A DNA stretch of 64,000 nucleotides from Pseudomonas sp. NKUCC02_KPG (lineage in GTDB: Bacteria > Pseudomonadota > Gammaproteobacteria > Pseudomonadales > Pseudomonadaceae): NCBI RefSeq assembly GCF_019345465.1, contig NZ_JAHKRC010000018.1:1-64000 (forward strand). Direction: 5' to 3'. The notes below the pieces were generated by a model. The model was not told the origin of the DNA and did no database searches. It saw only the letters and a program-made list of their open reading frames with translations. A program made the position numbers and the translations under genes. Positions 23,476 to 31,638 of this stretch are shown here, piece by piece. Position 1 is the stretch's first letter, and every line of letters begins with the position of its first letter.

Positions 23476-25406
23476 AGCTGATACCGCAGGGCCAGGCTGC
23501 TTTGCAGGCGCTGGGCCTGGCGCAGGGCTTCACGCAGGATGCGTCGGTCCAGCTGGTTGAGGCTGTCAGGGTCGACGCGGTTGGAGTACGCACGGTTTTC
23601 CCGGGTTTGCAGCTGGTGCTGCTGCATGCGGGTTTGCTGGATGAAGTGATAGGCCTCTTCATAGGCGGCCCCGTCCAGTGGCTCGATCACGTGCAGGGTG
23701 ACCAGCTGGCGCAGACGTTCCAGGGTATTGTTGGCTTCGACCCCGTTGGCCAGCGCCAGCAAGCGCGCGCCGTCAACGAAAGGCGTGAGGCCCTGGATCT
23801 TGAGGTCGAGGGTGGCCTTGTCGCCGCCTTTGCGTTCCAGCACAAACTCACGAAAGCGCCCCACGGGCGGGCGATGACGCAGTGCGTTGTCGGCCATCAT
23901 GCGCTGGAACAGACGGTTGTCGGCGACCTGTCCAAGCATGCCGCGGCGCAGTTGCTCACAGCCCTGTTCATCGCCCCAGACCACCCGCAGGTCGAAATAA
24001 ATGGTGGAGGCCAGCAGGTTTTCAGGGGTGGCTTCGCGGATAAATGCGGCAAAACGGCGGGCCCACTCGGCGCGTGACAGGCACAGGTCGGGGTTGCCGG
24101 CCATGATGTTGCCCTTGCACAGGGTGAAGCCGCAGGCTGCCAAGTGCTGGTTGATCTGCTGGGCGATGGGTAGCAGGCGCTGGCGAATCTCGGCGGCCTG
24201 GGCGTCATCCCTGGCCTCGAACAGAATGCCGTTGTCCTGGTCGGTGTGCAGGGTTTGCTCGCGTCGGCCTTCACTGCCAAAACACAGCCAGGTAAACGGT
24301 ACGCCGGGGTCGCCCTTGTCAGCCAGCACCAGTTCGATTACCCGGCATACGGTGTGGTCGTTGAGCTGGGTGATGATGTGGGTGATCTGCGTGGAGGACG
24401 CACCGTGGGCCAGCATGCGCTCCACCAGTTGGCCGATTTCACCGCGCAGGTTGATCAGGGTATCCAGCCGTGGCGCGTGGCGGATGGTGCGCGCCAGATG
24501 GACCAGATCGACCCGTTGCAGAGAGAACAGATCGCGTTCGGACACCACGCCACACAGGCGCTGGTCCTTGACCAGGCACACGTGGGCAATGTGCCGTTCA
24601 GTCATGGCGATGGCGGCGTCGAAGGCGCTGTTATCCGGGCTCAGGTAGAACGGGTCGGGTGTCATGTGCAGTTCGATGGCTTGCGCAAAATCCTCAATGC
24701 CATTGGCCACCACCTGACGCAGGTCGCGCAGGGTGAAAATCCCCAGGGGCGATTTGTGTTCGTCGACGATCACAATGCTGCCCACTTGCTGTTCGTGCAT
24801 CAGCCGTACGGCTTCGCGCAGCGAGACGGTGGGCGCACAGGTCACAGGGTGGCGCATGGCCAGTTCGCCCAGGCGGGTATTGAGCGAGTATTGGGTGCCC
24901 AGGGTTTCAGCCGCTTTTTGCTGAACCTGCTGATTGACCTTGTCGAGCAGGCTGCTGACGCCACGCAGGGCAAAGTCGCGGAACTCGTCGGACAGGCCAA
25001 ACAGTTTGATAAATGCGAGTTTGTTCAGTTGCAGGCAAAACGTGTCTTCGGCGGCGCGGTGTTCAGTGCGGGTGGCGCGCTCGCCCAGCAAGGCGGCAAG
25101 CGGGAAGCACTCGCCAGCGGTGATCTCGAAGGTGGTCTGGGCTTCTTCGCGGCCCACGTGGGTGCGCTCGCCCACCACACGGCCCTGCTTGACGATATAG
25201 AAGTGTTCCACCGGGCCGTCGGTCGGTCGGATGATGCTTTCGCCGGGGGCATAGAAGCGCAGTTGGCACTGCTCGACCAGATACGCCAGGTGAGTGTTTT
25301 CCATTTGGTTAAAGGGCGGGAATCGCTGCAAAAACTGCATGGTGCCGTGAATGTTCTGTAGCACCGCGGTTTTCCCTGCCTGGAGAAACGCATCCGATTT
25401 ACTCAT
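23472..25406 (-). CDS. cNMP-binding/CBS/DUF294 nucleotidyltransferase-like protein
   Basis: A 644-residue multidomain protein. A cyclic-nucleotide-binding-like domain lies at about 25-140 (FYAPGESIIRPTDGPVEHFYIVKQG). A CBS pair lies at about 180-300 (HPVTCAPTVSLREAVRLM, GVVSERDLF). A DUF294 nucleotidyltransferase fold follows with the motif GSEGRREQTLHTDQDNGILF near 385, and a helical DUF294 C-terminal domain ends the protein. This layout resembles GlnD-like uridylyltransferase relatives. Ligand and target are unknown. It is coupled by four bases to the downstream exonuclease gene. Confidence 0.88.
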   Translation of the reverse strand: MSKSDAFLQAGKTAVLQNIHGTMQFLQRFPPFNQMENTHLAYLVEQCQLRFYAPGESIIRPTDGPVEHFYIVKQGRVVGERTHVGREEAQTTFEITAGECFPLAALLGERATRTEHRAAEDTFCLQLNKLAFIKLFGLSDEFRDFALRGVSSLLDKVNQQVQQKAAETLGTQYSLNTRLGELAMRHPVTCAPTVSLREAVRLMHEQQVGSIVIVDEHKSPLGIFTLRDLRQVVANGIEDFAQAIELHMTPDPFYLSPDNSAFDAAIAMTERHIAHVCLVKDQRLCGVVSERDLFSLQRVDLVHLARTIRHAPRLDTLINLRGEIGQLVERMLAHGASSTQITHIITQLNDHTVCRVIELVLADKGDPGVPFTWLCFGSEGRREQTLHTDQDNGILFEARDDAQAAEIRQRLLPIAQQINQHLAACGFTLCKGNIMAGNPDLCLSRAEWARRFAAFIREATPENLLASTIYFDLRVVWGDEQGCEQLRRGMLGQVADNRLFQRMMADNALRHRPPVGRFREFVLERKGGDKATLDLKIQGLTPFVDGARLLALANGVEANNTLERLRQLVTLHVIEPLDGAAYEEAYHFIQQTRMQQHQLQTRENRAYSNRVDPDSLNQLDRRILREALRQAQRLQSSLALRYQL

Positions 25407-25575
25407 TACTGATACCGCGTTGTTGGTGGTTAACCGTTGTTGTTATGACCGGACAGGGCTTCGCCCCATGGCGTACTTCTATCCCTCATGCTCGGCGGTC
25501 TGCACGCGGGTGCCCATTGGACGTAAGTCTATGGGGCCAGGGTTCTGAGACGGCTTTCAAAAAGGCGGACAGGTT

Positions 25576-25593
25576 TTTGTACATTATTTGTAC
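25576..25593. repeat. Tandem TTTGTAC repeat with 11-base period
   Basis: Two exact TTTGTAC heptamers are separated by ATTA, giving the one-turn spacing typical of response-regulator or sigma recognition elements. It lies 107 bases before the orphan receiver gene and 170 bases before the divergent DUF294 gene, so it could serve either promoter. Confidence 0.5.
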
Positions 25594-25700
25594 TGCAAGG
25601 CTTGGAAATGCGAATGGCTAAGTGCACATTGGCAAATGGTCAGGGATAACCGACTACGCTCTTAGGATATTTCGCCGACAAGTTTGCTTTAGAGAAACAT

Positions 25701-26141
25701 ATGACTGAGCACGACATTTTGACTGACGCCGAACGTGAGGCCTTGAAAGAGGTCATGCTGACCCCTGCTTCGGCTTCATCATGTGTGTTGATTGTTGAGG
25801 ACGATCCAGTGGCTCGGGAGTTGTTGGCGGAGCTTCTGGAACTCAATGCAATCGAAAGCCTCACGGCCAGCAATGAAGAGCAGGCGCTGGCGCTGTTGGC
25901 ATCGGACAAGCCGATTAACCTGATGATCACCGATTTACGCATGCTGCCCCACGATGGCTTGCACTTGATTCGCAAAGTGCGCGAGTCGGATCAGGCCACC
26001 TTGCCGATTATCATCATGTCGGGGGATGCGAGTGTGCGCGATGCCATCGATGCCATGCATCTGCATGTGGTGGACTTTCTGCTCAAGCCGATTGATACCG
26101 CCAAGTTGCTCAAGCTGATCCGTCAGGAACTGGGGATCTAG
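25701..26141 (+). CDS. Single-domain response regulator with N-terminal extension
   Basis: A 146-residue receiver protein with no DNA-binding or enzymatic output domain. An extension of about 26 residues (MTEHDILTDAEREALKEVML) precedes the receiver. The acidic pair is EDD at 33-35, the phospho-acceptor is Asp78 (LMITDLRM) and the conserved lysine is K129 (LLKPIDT). No kinase gene is adjacent, so it is an orphan. It probably signals by protein contact, but its partner cannot be inferred. A shared terminator follows at 26173. Confidence 0.9.
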   Translation: MTEHDILTDAEREALKEVMLTPASASSCVLIVEDDPVARELLAELLELNAIESLTASNEEQALALLASDKPINLMITDLRMLPHDGLHLIRKVRESDQATLPIIIMSGDASVRDAIDAMHLHVVDFLLKPIDTAKLLKLIRQELGI

Positions 26142-26172
26142 GGCTTGCTGCGGGAAGGTGGGTCAAGGCAAT

Positions 26173-26204
26173 AAAAAAAGCCCCGAATGTTCGGGGCTTT
26201 TTTT
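26173..26204. terminator. Bidirectional intrinsic terminator
   Basis: A7-GCCCCGA, loop ATGT, then TCGGGGC-T7. The stem is perfect and both flanks are homopolymer runs, so it can terminate the receiver gene on plus and glcB on minus. Confidence 0.95.
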
Positions 26205-26215
26205 ATCGTGACGGG

Positions 26216-28393
26216 TTACAGGCCGTTTTTGGCCTTGAACTCGCGACGACGACGGTGCAGTACCGGCTCGGTGTAGCCGTTTGGCTGCTGGGTGCCTTCG
26301 ATCACCAGTTCGATGGCCGCCTGGAAGGCGATGTTGCTGTCGAAGTTTGGCGCCAGCGGACGGTACAGCGCGTCGTTGGCGTTTTGACGATCGACCACAG
26401 GCGCCATGCGCTTGAGGCTTTCCAGGACCTGGGTTTCGCTGACGATGTCATGACGCAGCCAGTTGGCGATGTGCTGGCTGGAAATACGCAGCGTGGCACG
26501 GTCTTCCATCAGGCCGATGTCGTTAATATCCGGCACCTTCGAACAACCTACGCCCTGGTCGATCCAGCGCACCACGTAGCCCAGGATGCCCTGGGAGTTG
26601 TTGTCCAGTTCGTTCTGGATCTGTTCCGGCGTCCACTGGGGGTTCACTGCCAGCGGGATGGTCAGGATATCGTCCACCGACGCAGGGGCGCGCTTGGCCA
26701 GTTCGGCCTGACGGGCGAACACGTCAACCTTGTGGTAGTGCAGCGCGTGCAAGGCGGCGGCGGTCGGCGATGGCACCCAGGCGGTGTTGGCACCGGCCAG
26801 CGGGTGAGCGATTTTCTGCTCCAGCATCGCGGCCATCAGGTCGGGCATGGCCCACATGCCTTTGCCAATTTGCGCACGGCCTTGCAGGCCAGTGCTCAAG
26901 CCGACATCGACGTTGTTGTTTTCGTAGGCCGAAATCCACTTCTCGGCTTTCATGTCGGCCTTGCGCACCATCGGCCCGGCTTCCATCGAGGTATGAATCT
27001 CATCGCCAGTACGATCCAGGAAACCGGTGTTGATGAACACCACGCGCTCGCTGGCAGCCTTGATGCACGCCTTGAGGTTGATCGTGGTGCGCCGCTCTTC
27101 GTCCATGATCCCGACTTTGAGCGTGTTGCGTGGCAACTTGAGTACGTCTTCGATACGGCCGAACAGCTCGTTGGTGAACGCGGCTTCTTCAGCGCCGTGC
27201 ATCTTCGGTTTGACGATGTAGACCGAACCGGTGCGGCTGTTGCTGCGCGTGGCCTTGCCGTTGAGGCTGTGGATCGCGGCCAGGCTGGTCAGCAGGCCGT
27301 CGAGGATGCCTTCGGGTACTTCGTTGCCGTCCTTGTCGAGGATCGCATCGATGGTCATCAGGTGACCCACGTTGCGTACGAACAACAGCGAGCGGCCGTG
27401 CAGGCTGACGGTACCGCCATTTGGCGCGGTGTACTCGCGGTCCGGGTTCATGGTGCGGGTGAAGGTTTCGCCGCCCTTGGACACCTGTTCGCTGAGGTCG
27501 CCTTTCATCAGGCCCAGCCAGTTGCGGTAGATCACCACCTTGTCATCGGCATCAACGGCGGCAACCGAGTCTTCGCAGTCCATGATGGTGGTCAGGGCCG
27601 CTTCCATCAGCACGTCTTTGACGCCTGCGGCATCGGTCTGGCCGACAGGGCTTGCGGCATCGATCTGGATTTCGAAGTGCAGGCCGTTGTGCTTGAGCAG
27701 CACGGCGGTCGGTGCCGCGGTTGAGCCGTGGTAGCCGATCAGTTGCGCGGTGTCGCGCAGGCCGGTGCTGGCGCCGCCCTTGAGGGTGACCTGCAAGGCG
27801 CCGTCAACGATGGCGTAGCCGGTGGAGTCAACGTGAGTGCCGCTGGCCAGAGGCGCGGCTTCGTCGAGAAAGGCGCGGGCGAAGGCGATGACCTTGTCGC
27901 CGCGAACCTTGTTGTAGCCGCGACCCTTGGTGGCGCCATCGGCTTCGCTGATGGCATCGGTGCCGTACAGCGCGTCGTACAGCGAGCCCCAGCGGGCGTT
28001 CGAAGCGTTGAGGGCGAAGCGCGCATTCATGACCGGCACGACTAATTGCGGGCCTGCCATGCGGGCGATTTCGTCATCGACGTTTTGTGTCGTTGCCTGG
28101 AAATCTGCGGCTTCTGGCTGCAGATACCCAATATCCTGGAGGAAGGCTTTATAAGCCACGGCGTCATGGGCCTTGCCGGCCTGAGCCTGGTGCCAGGCGT
28201 CGATCCGCGCCTGCAAATCATCGCGTTTGGCGAGCAGTGCTTTGTTCTTGGGTGCCAGGTCATTGATGACCTTGTCGGCACCGGCCCAGAACTGATCGGC
28301 GGTGAGGCCGGTACCGGGGATAGCTTCGTTGTTTACGAAGTCGAACAGGACTTTGGCGACCTGCAGGCCACCGACGTGAACGTGTTCAGTCAT
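26216..28393 (-). CDS. glcB: Malate synthase G
   Basis: A 725-residue malate synthase G that condenses glyoxylate with acetyl-CoA to malate in the glyoxylate and glycolate pathways. Family landmarks include the N-terminal HVHVGGLQVAKVLFDFVNNEAIPGTG, the MDCEDSVAAVDADDK segment with Mg ligands, GRSLLFVRNVGHLM, and the C-terminal LEQKIAHPLAGANTAWVPSPTAAALHALHYH. The ATG at 28393 (MTEHVHV) is preferred to one four codons upstream because it gives the usual N-terminus. It is monocistronic here, with a strong terminator right after the stop. Confidence 0.97.
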   Translation of the reverse strand: MTEHVHVGGLQVAKVLFDFVNNEAIPGTGLTADQFWAGADKVINDLAPKNKALLAKRDDLQARIDAWHQAQAGKAHDAVAYKAFLQDIGYLQPEAADFQATTQNVDDEIARMAGPQLVVPVMNARFALNASNARWGSLYDALYGTDAISEADGATKGRGYNKVRGDKVIAFARAFLDEAAPLASGTHVDSTGYAIVDGALQVTLKGGASTGLRDTAQLIGYHGSTAAPTAVLLKHNGLHFEIQIDAASPVGQTDAAGVKDVLMEAALTTIMDCEDSVAAVDADDKVVIYRNWLGLMKGDLSEQVSKGGETFTRTMNPDREYTAPNGGTVSLHGRSLLFVRNVGHLMTIDAILDKDGNEVPEGILDGLLTSLAAIHSLNGKATRSNSRTGSVYIVKPKMHGAEEAAFTNELFGRIEDVLKLPRNTLKVGIMDEERRTTINLKACIKAASERVVFINTGFLDRTGDEIHTSMEAGPMVRKADMKAEKWISAYENNNVDVGLSTGLQGRAQIGKGMWAMPDLMAAMLEQKIAHPLAGANTAWVPSPTAAALHALHYHKVDVFARQAELAKRAPASVDDILTIPLAVNPQWTPEQIQNELDNNSQGILGYVVRWIDQGVGCSKVPDINDIGLMEDRATLRISSQHIANWLRHDIVSETQVLESLKRMAPVVDRQNANDALYRPLAPNFDSNIAFQAAIELVIEGTQQPNGYTEPVLHRRRREFKAKNGL

Positions 28394-28702
28394 TGCTTGC
28401 CTCACTCATTTTTATTTAAAGCCTGGAGCGCTTCTTAAAACACCGCGTGGCTCATGCTGGCGGGGTTGGACGGGGTACAGCAGACACCTTGGCGGACCAT
28501 GTTGCAAGTTATGTAGTGGTCGCCGAGGCATACTACATGATCAATTGCAGATGTGAAAATCAGACCAATCACGTCGTTCTGCGACCGTTTTTACGCTATC
28601 GGTCACGCAGAAGAACAGGATGTTCTCAAGAAACATGCAGGTTGTTCCAGATAATTCTAAAAACAGTACACAATTTAATGTTTAGCGATCGGGTTTTATC
28701 TG
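28394..28702. other. glcB upstream region
   Basis: This roughly 309-base non-coding stretch contains the glcB promoter. It is somewhat more AT-rich than its surroundings near 28520-28690. I see no gene, no terminator and no operator I would name. A palindromic repeat follows directly at 28703. Confidence 0.6.
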
Positions 28703-28794
28703 TGTAGTCGCTGCCGAAGGCTGCGAAGGGTTGCGGAGCAACCCGTTTTCCATAGAGCGACACAACCCGCTTCGCAGCCCTCGGCAGCGACTAC
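28703..28794. repeat. Palindromic intergenic repeat, GTAGTCGCTGCC family
   Basis: TGTAGTCGCTGCCGAAGGCT and the inverted GCCCTCGGCAGCGACTAC flank a centre with GGTTGCGGAGCAACCC and related inner pairing. It lies between divergent promoters of glcB and the ACT-domain gene. Confidence 0.88.
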
Positions 28795-28851
28795 GAGCAT
28801 TTGATGGCGGCCTATACTCATTCGATCCCCCCAACAAGAGAGACCCCCGCC

Positions 28852-29370
28852 ATGAACCATCTTGTGATTACGGTGTTTGCCCAGGACAAGGCCGGGCAGG
28901 TCGAGCGCATTGCTCAATGCATCGCCGAGCATGGCGGTAACTGGCTGGAGAGTCGAATGTCGCGCATGGCCGGGCAATTTGCCGGAATCCTGCGCGTGGG
29001 TGTGCCCGCCGAAGCTCACGATGAGCTGGTCGATGCGTTGCAGCATCTGGGCAAGGAAGGGATTCGGGTGTTGATTGCCGAAAGCGGCATCGAGCAGTCC
29101 TGCACCTGGAAGCCCATCGCCATGGAGCTGGTGGGCAACGACCGCCCCGGCATTGTGCGCGACATCACCCGGGTGCTGACGGAGCAGGGCGTGAGTCTGG
29201 AGCGGCTGGTGACAGACGTGCGGCCCGCGCCGATGAGCAACGAGCCGCTGTTTCATGCCGAGGCCATTTTGGCGGTGCCCCTGACCTTGTCCCTGGATGT
29301 GCTGCAAAAACGTCTGGAAACCCTGGCGGATGAGCTGCTGGTGGATTTGAAGTTCAGCACCGAGGAGTAA
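28852..29370 (+). CDS. Tandem ACT-domain protein (GcvR-like)
   Basis: A 172-residue cytosolic protein made of two ACT domains (residues 1-75, LVITVFAQDKAGQVERIAQCI; 88-165, MELVGNDRPGIVRDITRVL), the architecture of the glycine cleavage repressor accessory protein GcvR. In E. coli GcvR binds GcvA and antagonises it when glycine is low. Whether this pseudomonad homologue does so is unproven. The ATG at 28852 is preferred to upstream in-frame codons on alignment grounds. A TATACT hexamer about 40 bases upstream may be the -10 element. Confidence 0.82.
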   Translation: MNHLVITVFAQDKAGQVERIAQCIAEHGGNWLESRMSRMAGQFAGILRVGVPAEAHDELVDALQHLGKEGIRVLIAESGIEQSCTWKPIAMELVGNDRPGIVRDITRVLTEQGVSLERLVTDVRPAPMSNEPLFHAEAILAVPLTLSLDVLQKRLETLADELLVDLKFSTEE

Positions 29371-29380
29371 CGTCGCCGGT

Positions 29381-30268
29381 TCAGCTGCGCTTGCGCAGGC
29401 TGAACCAGGCATCGAGGCTGTACACCACCAGGCCGGCCCAGATAAATGCAAAGGCGATCAAGGTGCTTTCGGACAAGTGCTCGCCGTAAACCGATACCGC
29501 CAGAATCAAGACCAGCGTCGGCGCGATGTACTGCATAAAGCCCAGGGTTGTGTAGGGCAGATGCCGTGCGGCGGCGTTGAAACACACCAGGGGTATCAGC
29601 GTGGCCGGGCCTGCGGCGACCAGCAACCAGGCCTCTGAGGTGCTCCAGAAGTCGGCATGGGCGCTGTTGGCCTCGGGGTGCAGCAGCAACCAGACGATGG
29701 CCACCGGGACCAGAATCCATGTTTCGACCACGAGCCCCGGCAATGCCTTGACCGGGGCCTGTTTGCGGATCAGCCCGTAAAAACCGAAGCTCAGTGCCAG
29801 CGCCAGGGACACCCAGGGCAGACTGCCCACTTGCCATACCTGTTGTGCCACACCGACAACGGCCAGGCCCACTGCAATCCACTGCAGGCGGCGCAGGCGT
29901 TCCCCCAGCAACAACATGCCGAGCAATACGTTGACCAGTGGGTTGATGTAGTACCCCAGGCTGGCTTCGAGCATGCGGTCGTTGTTCACGGCCCACACAT
30001 ACGTCAGCCAGTTGGCGGCAATCAGCAGGCCACTGAAGGTCAAAACGCCAATGCGCTTGGGGTTGTCGCGCAGTTCCTGCCACCAGCCGGGGTGTTTCCA
30101 CACCAGTAGCAACAGTGAACCGAACAACGCGGACCAGAGCACCCGGTTCACGATGATTTCGGCAGCCGGAACGCTGGCCAGCAGTTTGAAGTAGAGCGGG
30201 AAAAGGCCCCAGATGACATAGGCCGTGAGGCCTAAAATATACCCGCGACGCGGGTTTGCGGCTTGCAT
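29381..30268 (-). CDS. rarD: RarD/EamA-family transporter
   Basis: A 295-residue inner-membrane protein with ten predicted TM helices in two EamA repeats. The N-terminal RGYILGLTAYVIWGLFPLYFKLL and the segments SGLLIAANWLTYVWAVNN and EASLGYYINPLVNVLLGMLLL are typical of RarD (chloramphenicol-sensitivity protein family). The substrate is unknown. The ATG at 30268 follows AAGGATTCTGC. It is convergent with the ACT-domain gene, with only ten bases between the stops. Confidence 0.92.
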   Translation of the reverse strand: MQAANPRRGYILGLTAYVIWGLFPLYFKLLASVPAAEIIVNRVLWSALFGSLLLLVWKHPGWWQELRDNPKRIGVLTFSGLLIAANWLTYVWAVNNDRMLEASLGYYINPLVNVLLGMLLLGERLRRLQWIAVGLAVVGVAQQVWQVGSLPWVSLALALSFGFYGLIRKQAPVKALPGLVVETWILVPVAIVWLLLHPEANSAHADFWSTSEAWLLVAAGPATLIPLVCFNAAARHLPYTTLGFMQYIAPTLVLILAVSVYGEHLSESTLIAFAFIWAGLVVYSLDAWFSLRKRS

Positions 30269-30362
30269 GCAGAATCCTTGCTTAGGCAACTAACAGACAC
30301 GGAAGAAGCTGTGAGTGTAAGCAGGTTTTGCAGGCGTGTCCGGTGTGAGGCGGGACGTTTTC

Positions 30363-30454
30363 TGTAGTCGCTGCCGAAGGCTGCGAGGGGTGGCCGGCGC
30401 TCCCGGGAAAACGGGTTGCTTCGCAGCCCTTCGCAGCCTTCGGCAGCGACTACA
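30363..30454. repeat. Palindromic intergenic repeat, GTAGTCGCTGCC family
   Basis: TGTAGTCGCTGCCGAAGGCT and AGCCTTCGGCAGCGACTACA are exact inverted arms. The centre differs from the copy at 28703. Confidence 0.9.
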
Positions 30455-30471
30455 GTGTTCACCCGGCTTTC

Positions 30472-31446
30472 TTAAAACAGCTTCAGCGGCTCTTCATTCA
30501 ATGCCGAAAGCTGCTCGCGCAATGCCAGGATCTGGTCGCCCCAATAACGCTCGCTGCCAAACCACGGGAAGCTGTGGGGGAAGGCCGGGTCGTCCCAGCG
30601 CCGAGCCAGCCAGGCGCTGTAGTGCATCAGGCGCAAGGCGCGCAGCGGCTCGATCAGCGCCAGTTCGCGGGGGTTGAAGTCATGGAACTCGCTGTAGCCG
30701 TCCATCAGCTCTGACAGCTGGCCCAGGCATTCCTGGCGATCCCCGGCCAGCATCATCCACAGGTCCTGCACTGCAGGGCCCATGCGGCAATCGTCGAGGT
30801 CGACGATATGGAACACTTCGTCGCGGCACATCATGTTGCCGGGGTGGCAATCGCCGTGCATGCGGATGCTGGTGTGGGGGGTGGCGGCGTAGACGTCTTC
30901 GACCCGCTTGAGCAGGTCGCGGGCGACGGACTCGTAGGCCGGGAGCAGGCTGCGCGGAATGAAGTTGCCTTCAAGCAGGGTGGTCAGCGAGTCGTGACCG
31001 AAGTTTTTCACCCCCAGTGCTTCGCGGTGCTCGAACGGCTTGGTCGCGCCTACGGCATGCAGGCGACCGAGCAGTTGCCCGAGGCGATACAGCTGGTCGA
31101 GATTGCCCGGTTCTGGCGCGCGGCCACCTCGGCGTGGAAACAGGGTGAAGCGGAAACCTGCGTGTTCGAACAGGCTTTCACCGTTGTGAATCATCGGTGC
31201 GACCACCGGGACATCAAGCTCGGCCAGTTCGAAGGTGAAACGGTGTTCTTCGAGGATGGCTTCGTTGGTCCAGCGCTGCGGTCGATAGAATTTGGCGATC
31301 AGCGGTTCCGAGTCTTCGATACCTACCTGGTACACGCGATTTTCGTAGCTGTTGAGCGCGAGCACACGGGCGTCGCTCAGGAAGCCGATGCTCTCGACGG
31401 CGTCGAGCACCAGATCAGGGGTAAGTGTTGCAAACGGATGAGACAT
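30472..31446 (-). CDS. srkA: Stress response kinase A (YihE/RdoA family)
   Basis: A 324-residue protein Ser/Thr kinase with a choline-kinase/APH-like fold. Visible features are the nucleotide-binding region NSYENRVYQVGIEDSEPLIAKFYRP (about 37-61), the catalytic loop MHGDCHPGNMMC and the Mg-binding IVDLDDCRMGP. The family counters envelope-stress-induced death in E. coli. The ATG at 31446 gives the standard start MSHPFATLTPDLVLDAVES. It stands alone between two palindromic repeats. Confidence 0.93.
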   Translation of the reverse strand: MSHPFATLTPDLVLDAVESIGFLSDARVLALNSYENRVYQVGIEDSEPLIAKFYRPQRWTNEAILEEHRFTFELAELDVPVVAPMIHNGESLFEHAGFRFTLFPRRGGRAPEPGNLDQLYRLGQLLGRLHAVGATKPFEHREALGVKNFGHDSLTTLLEGNFIPRSLLPAYESVARDLLKRVEDVYAATPHTSIRMHGDCHPGNMMCRDEVFHIVDLDDCRMGPAVQDLWMMLAGDRQECLGQLSELMDGYSEFHDFNPRELALIEPLRALRLMHYSAWLARRWDDPAFPHSFPWFGSERYWGDQILALREQLSALNEEPLKLF

Positions 31447-31534
31447 GCTGACTCCTGCGCGCAGCAGGCTGCCGCGTCCGGCCATGCATGTTAGCGCAGA
31501 CCGGGGTATGGAAGGGCAGGTTAATGCACCGGCC

Positions 31535-31621
31535 TGTGGGAGCGGGCTTGGTCGCGATGCAGTCCTTGCGGTGTATCAGGCAAACCGCGTCGACACTGTC
31601 GCGGGCAAGCCCGCTCCCACA
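31535..31621. repeat. REP pair, GTGGGAGCGGGCTTG family
   Basis: TGTGGGAGCGGGCTTGGTCG pairs with the inverted GTCGCGGGCAAGCCCGCTCC and CACA. Both inner ends have drifted from the consensus. It lies between phoX and srkA. Confidence 0.88.
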
Positions 31622-31638
31622 AAAGCGGGTTCAAGCTT

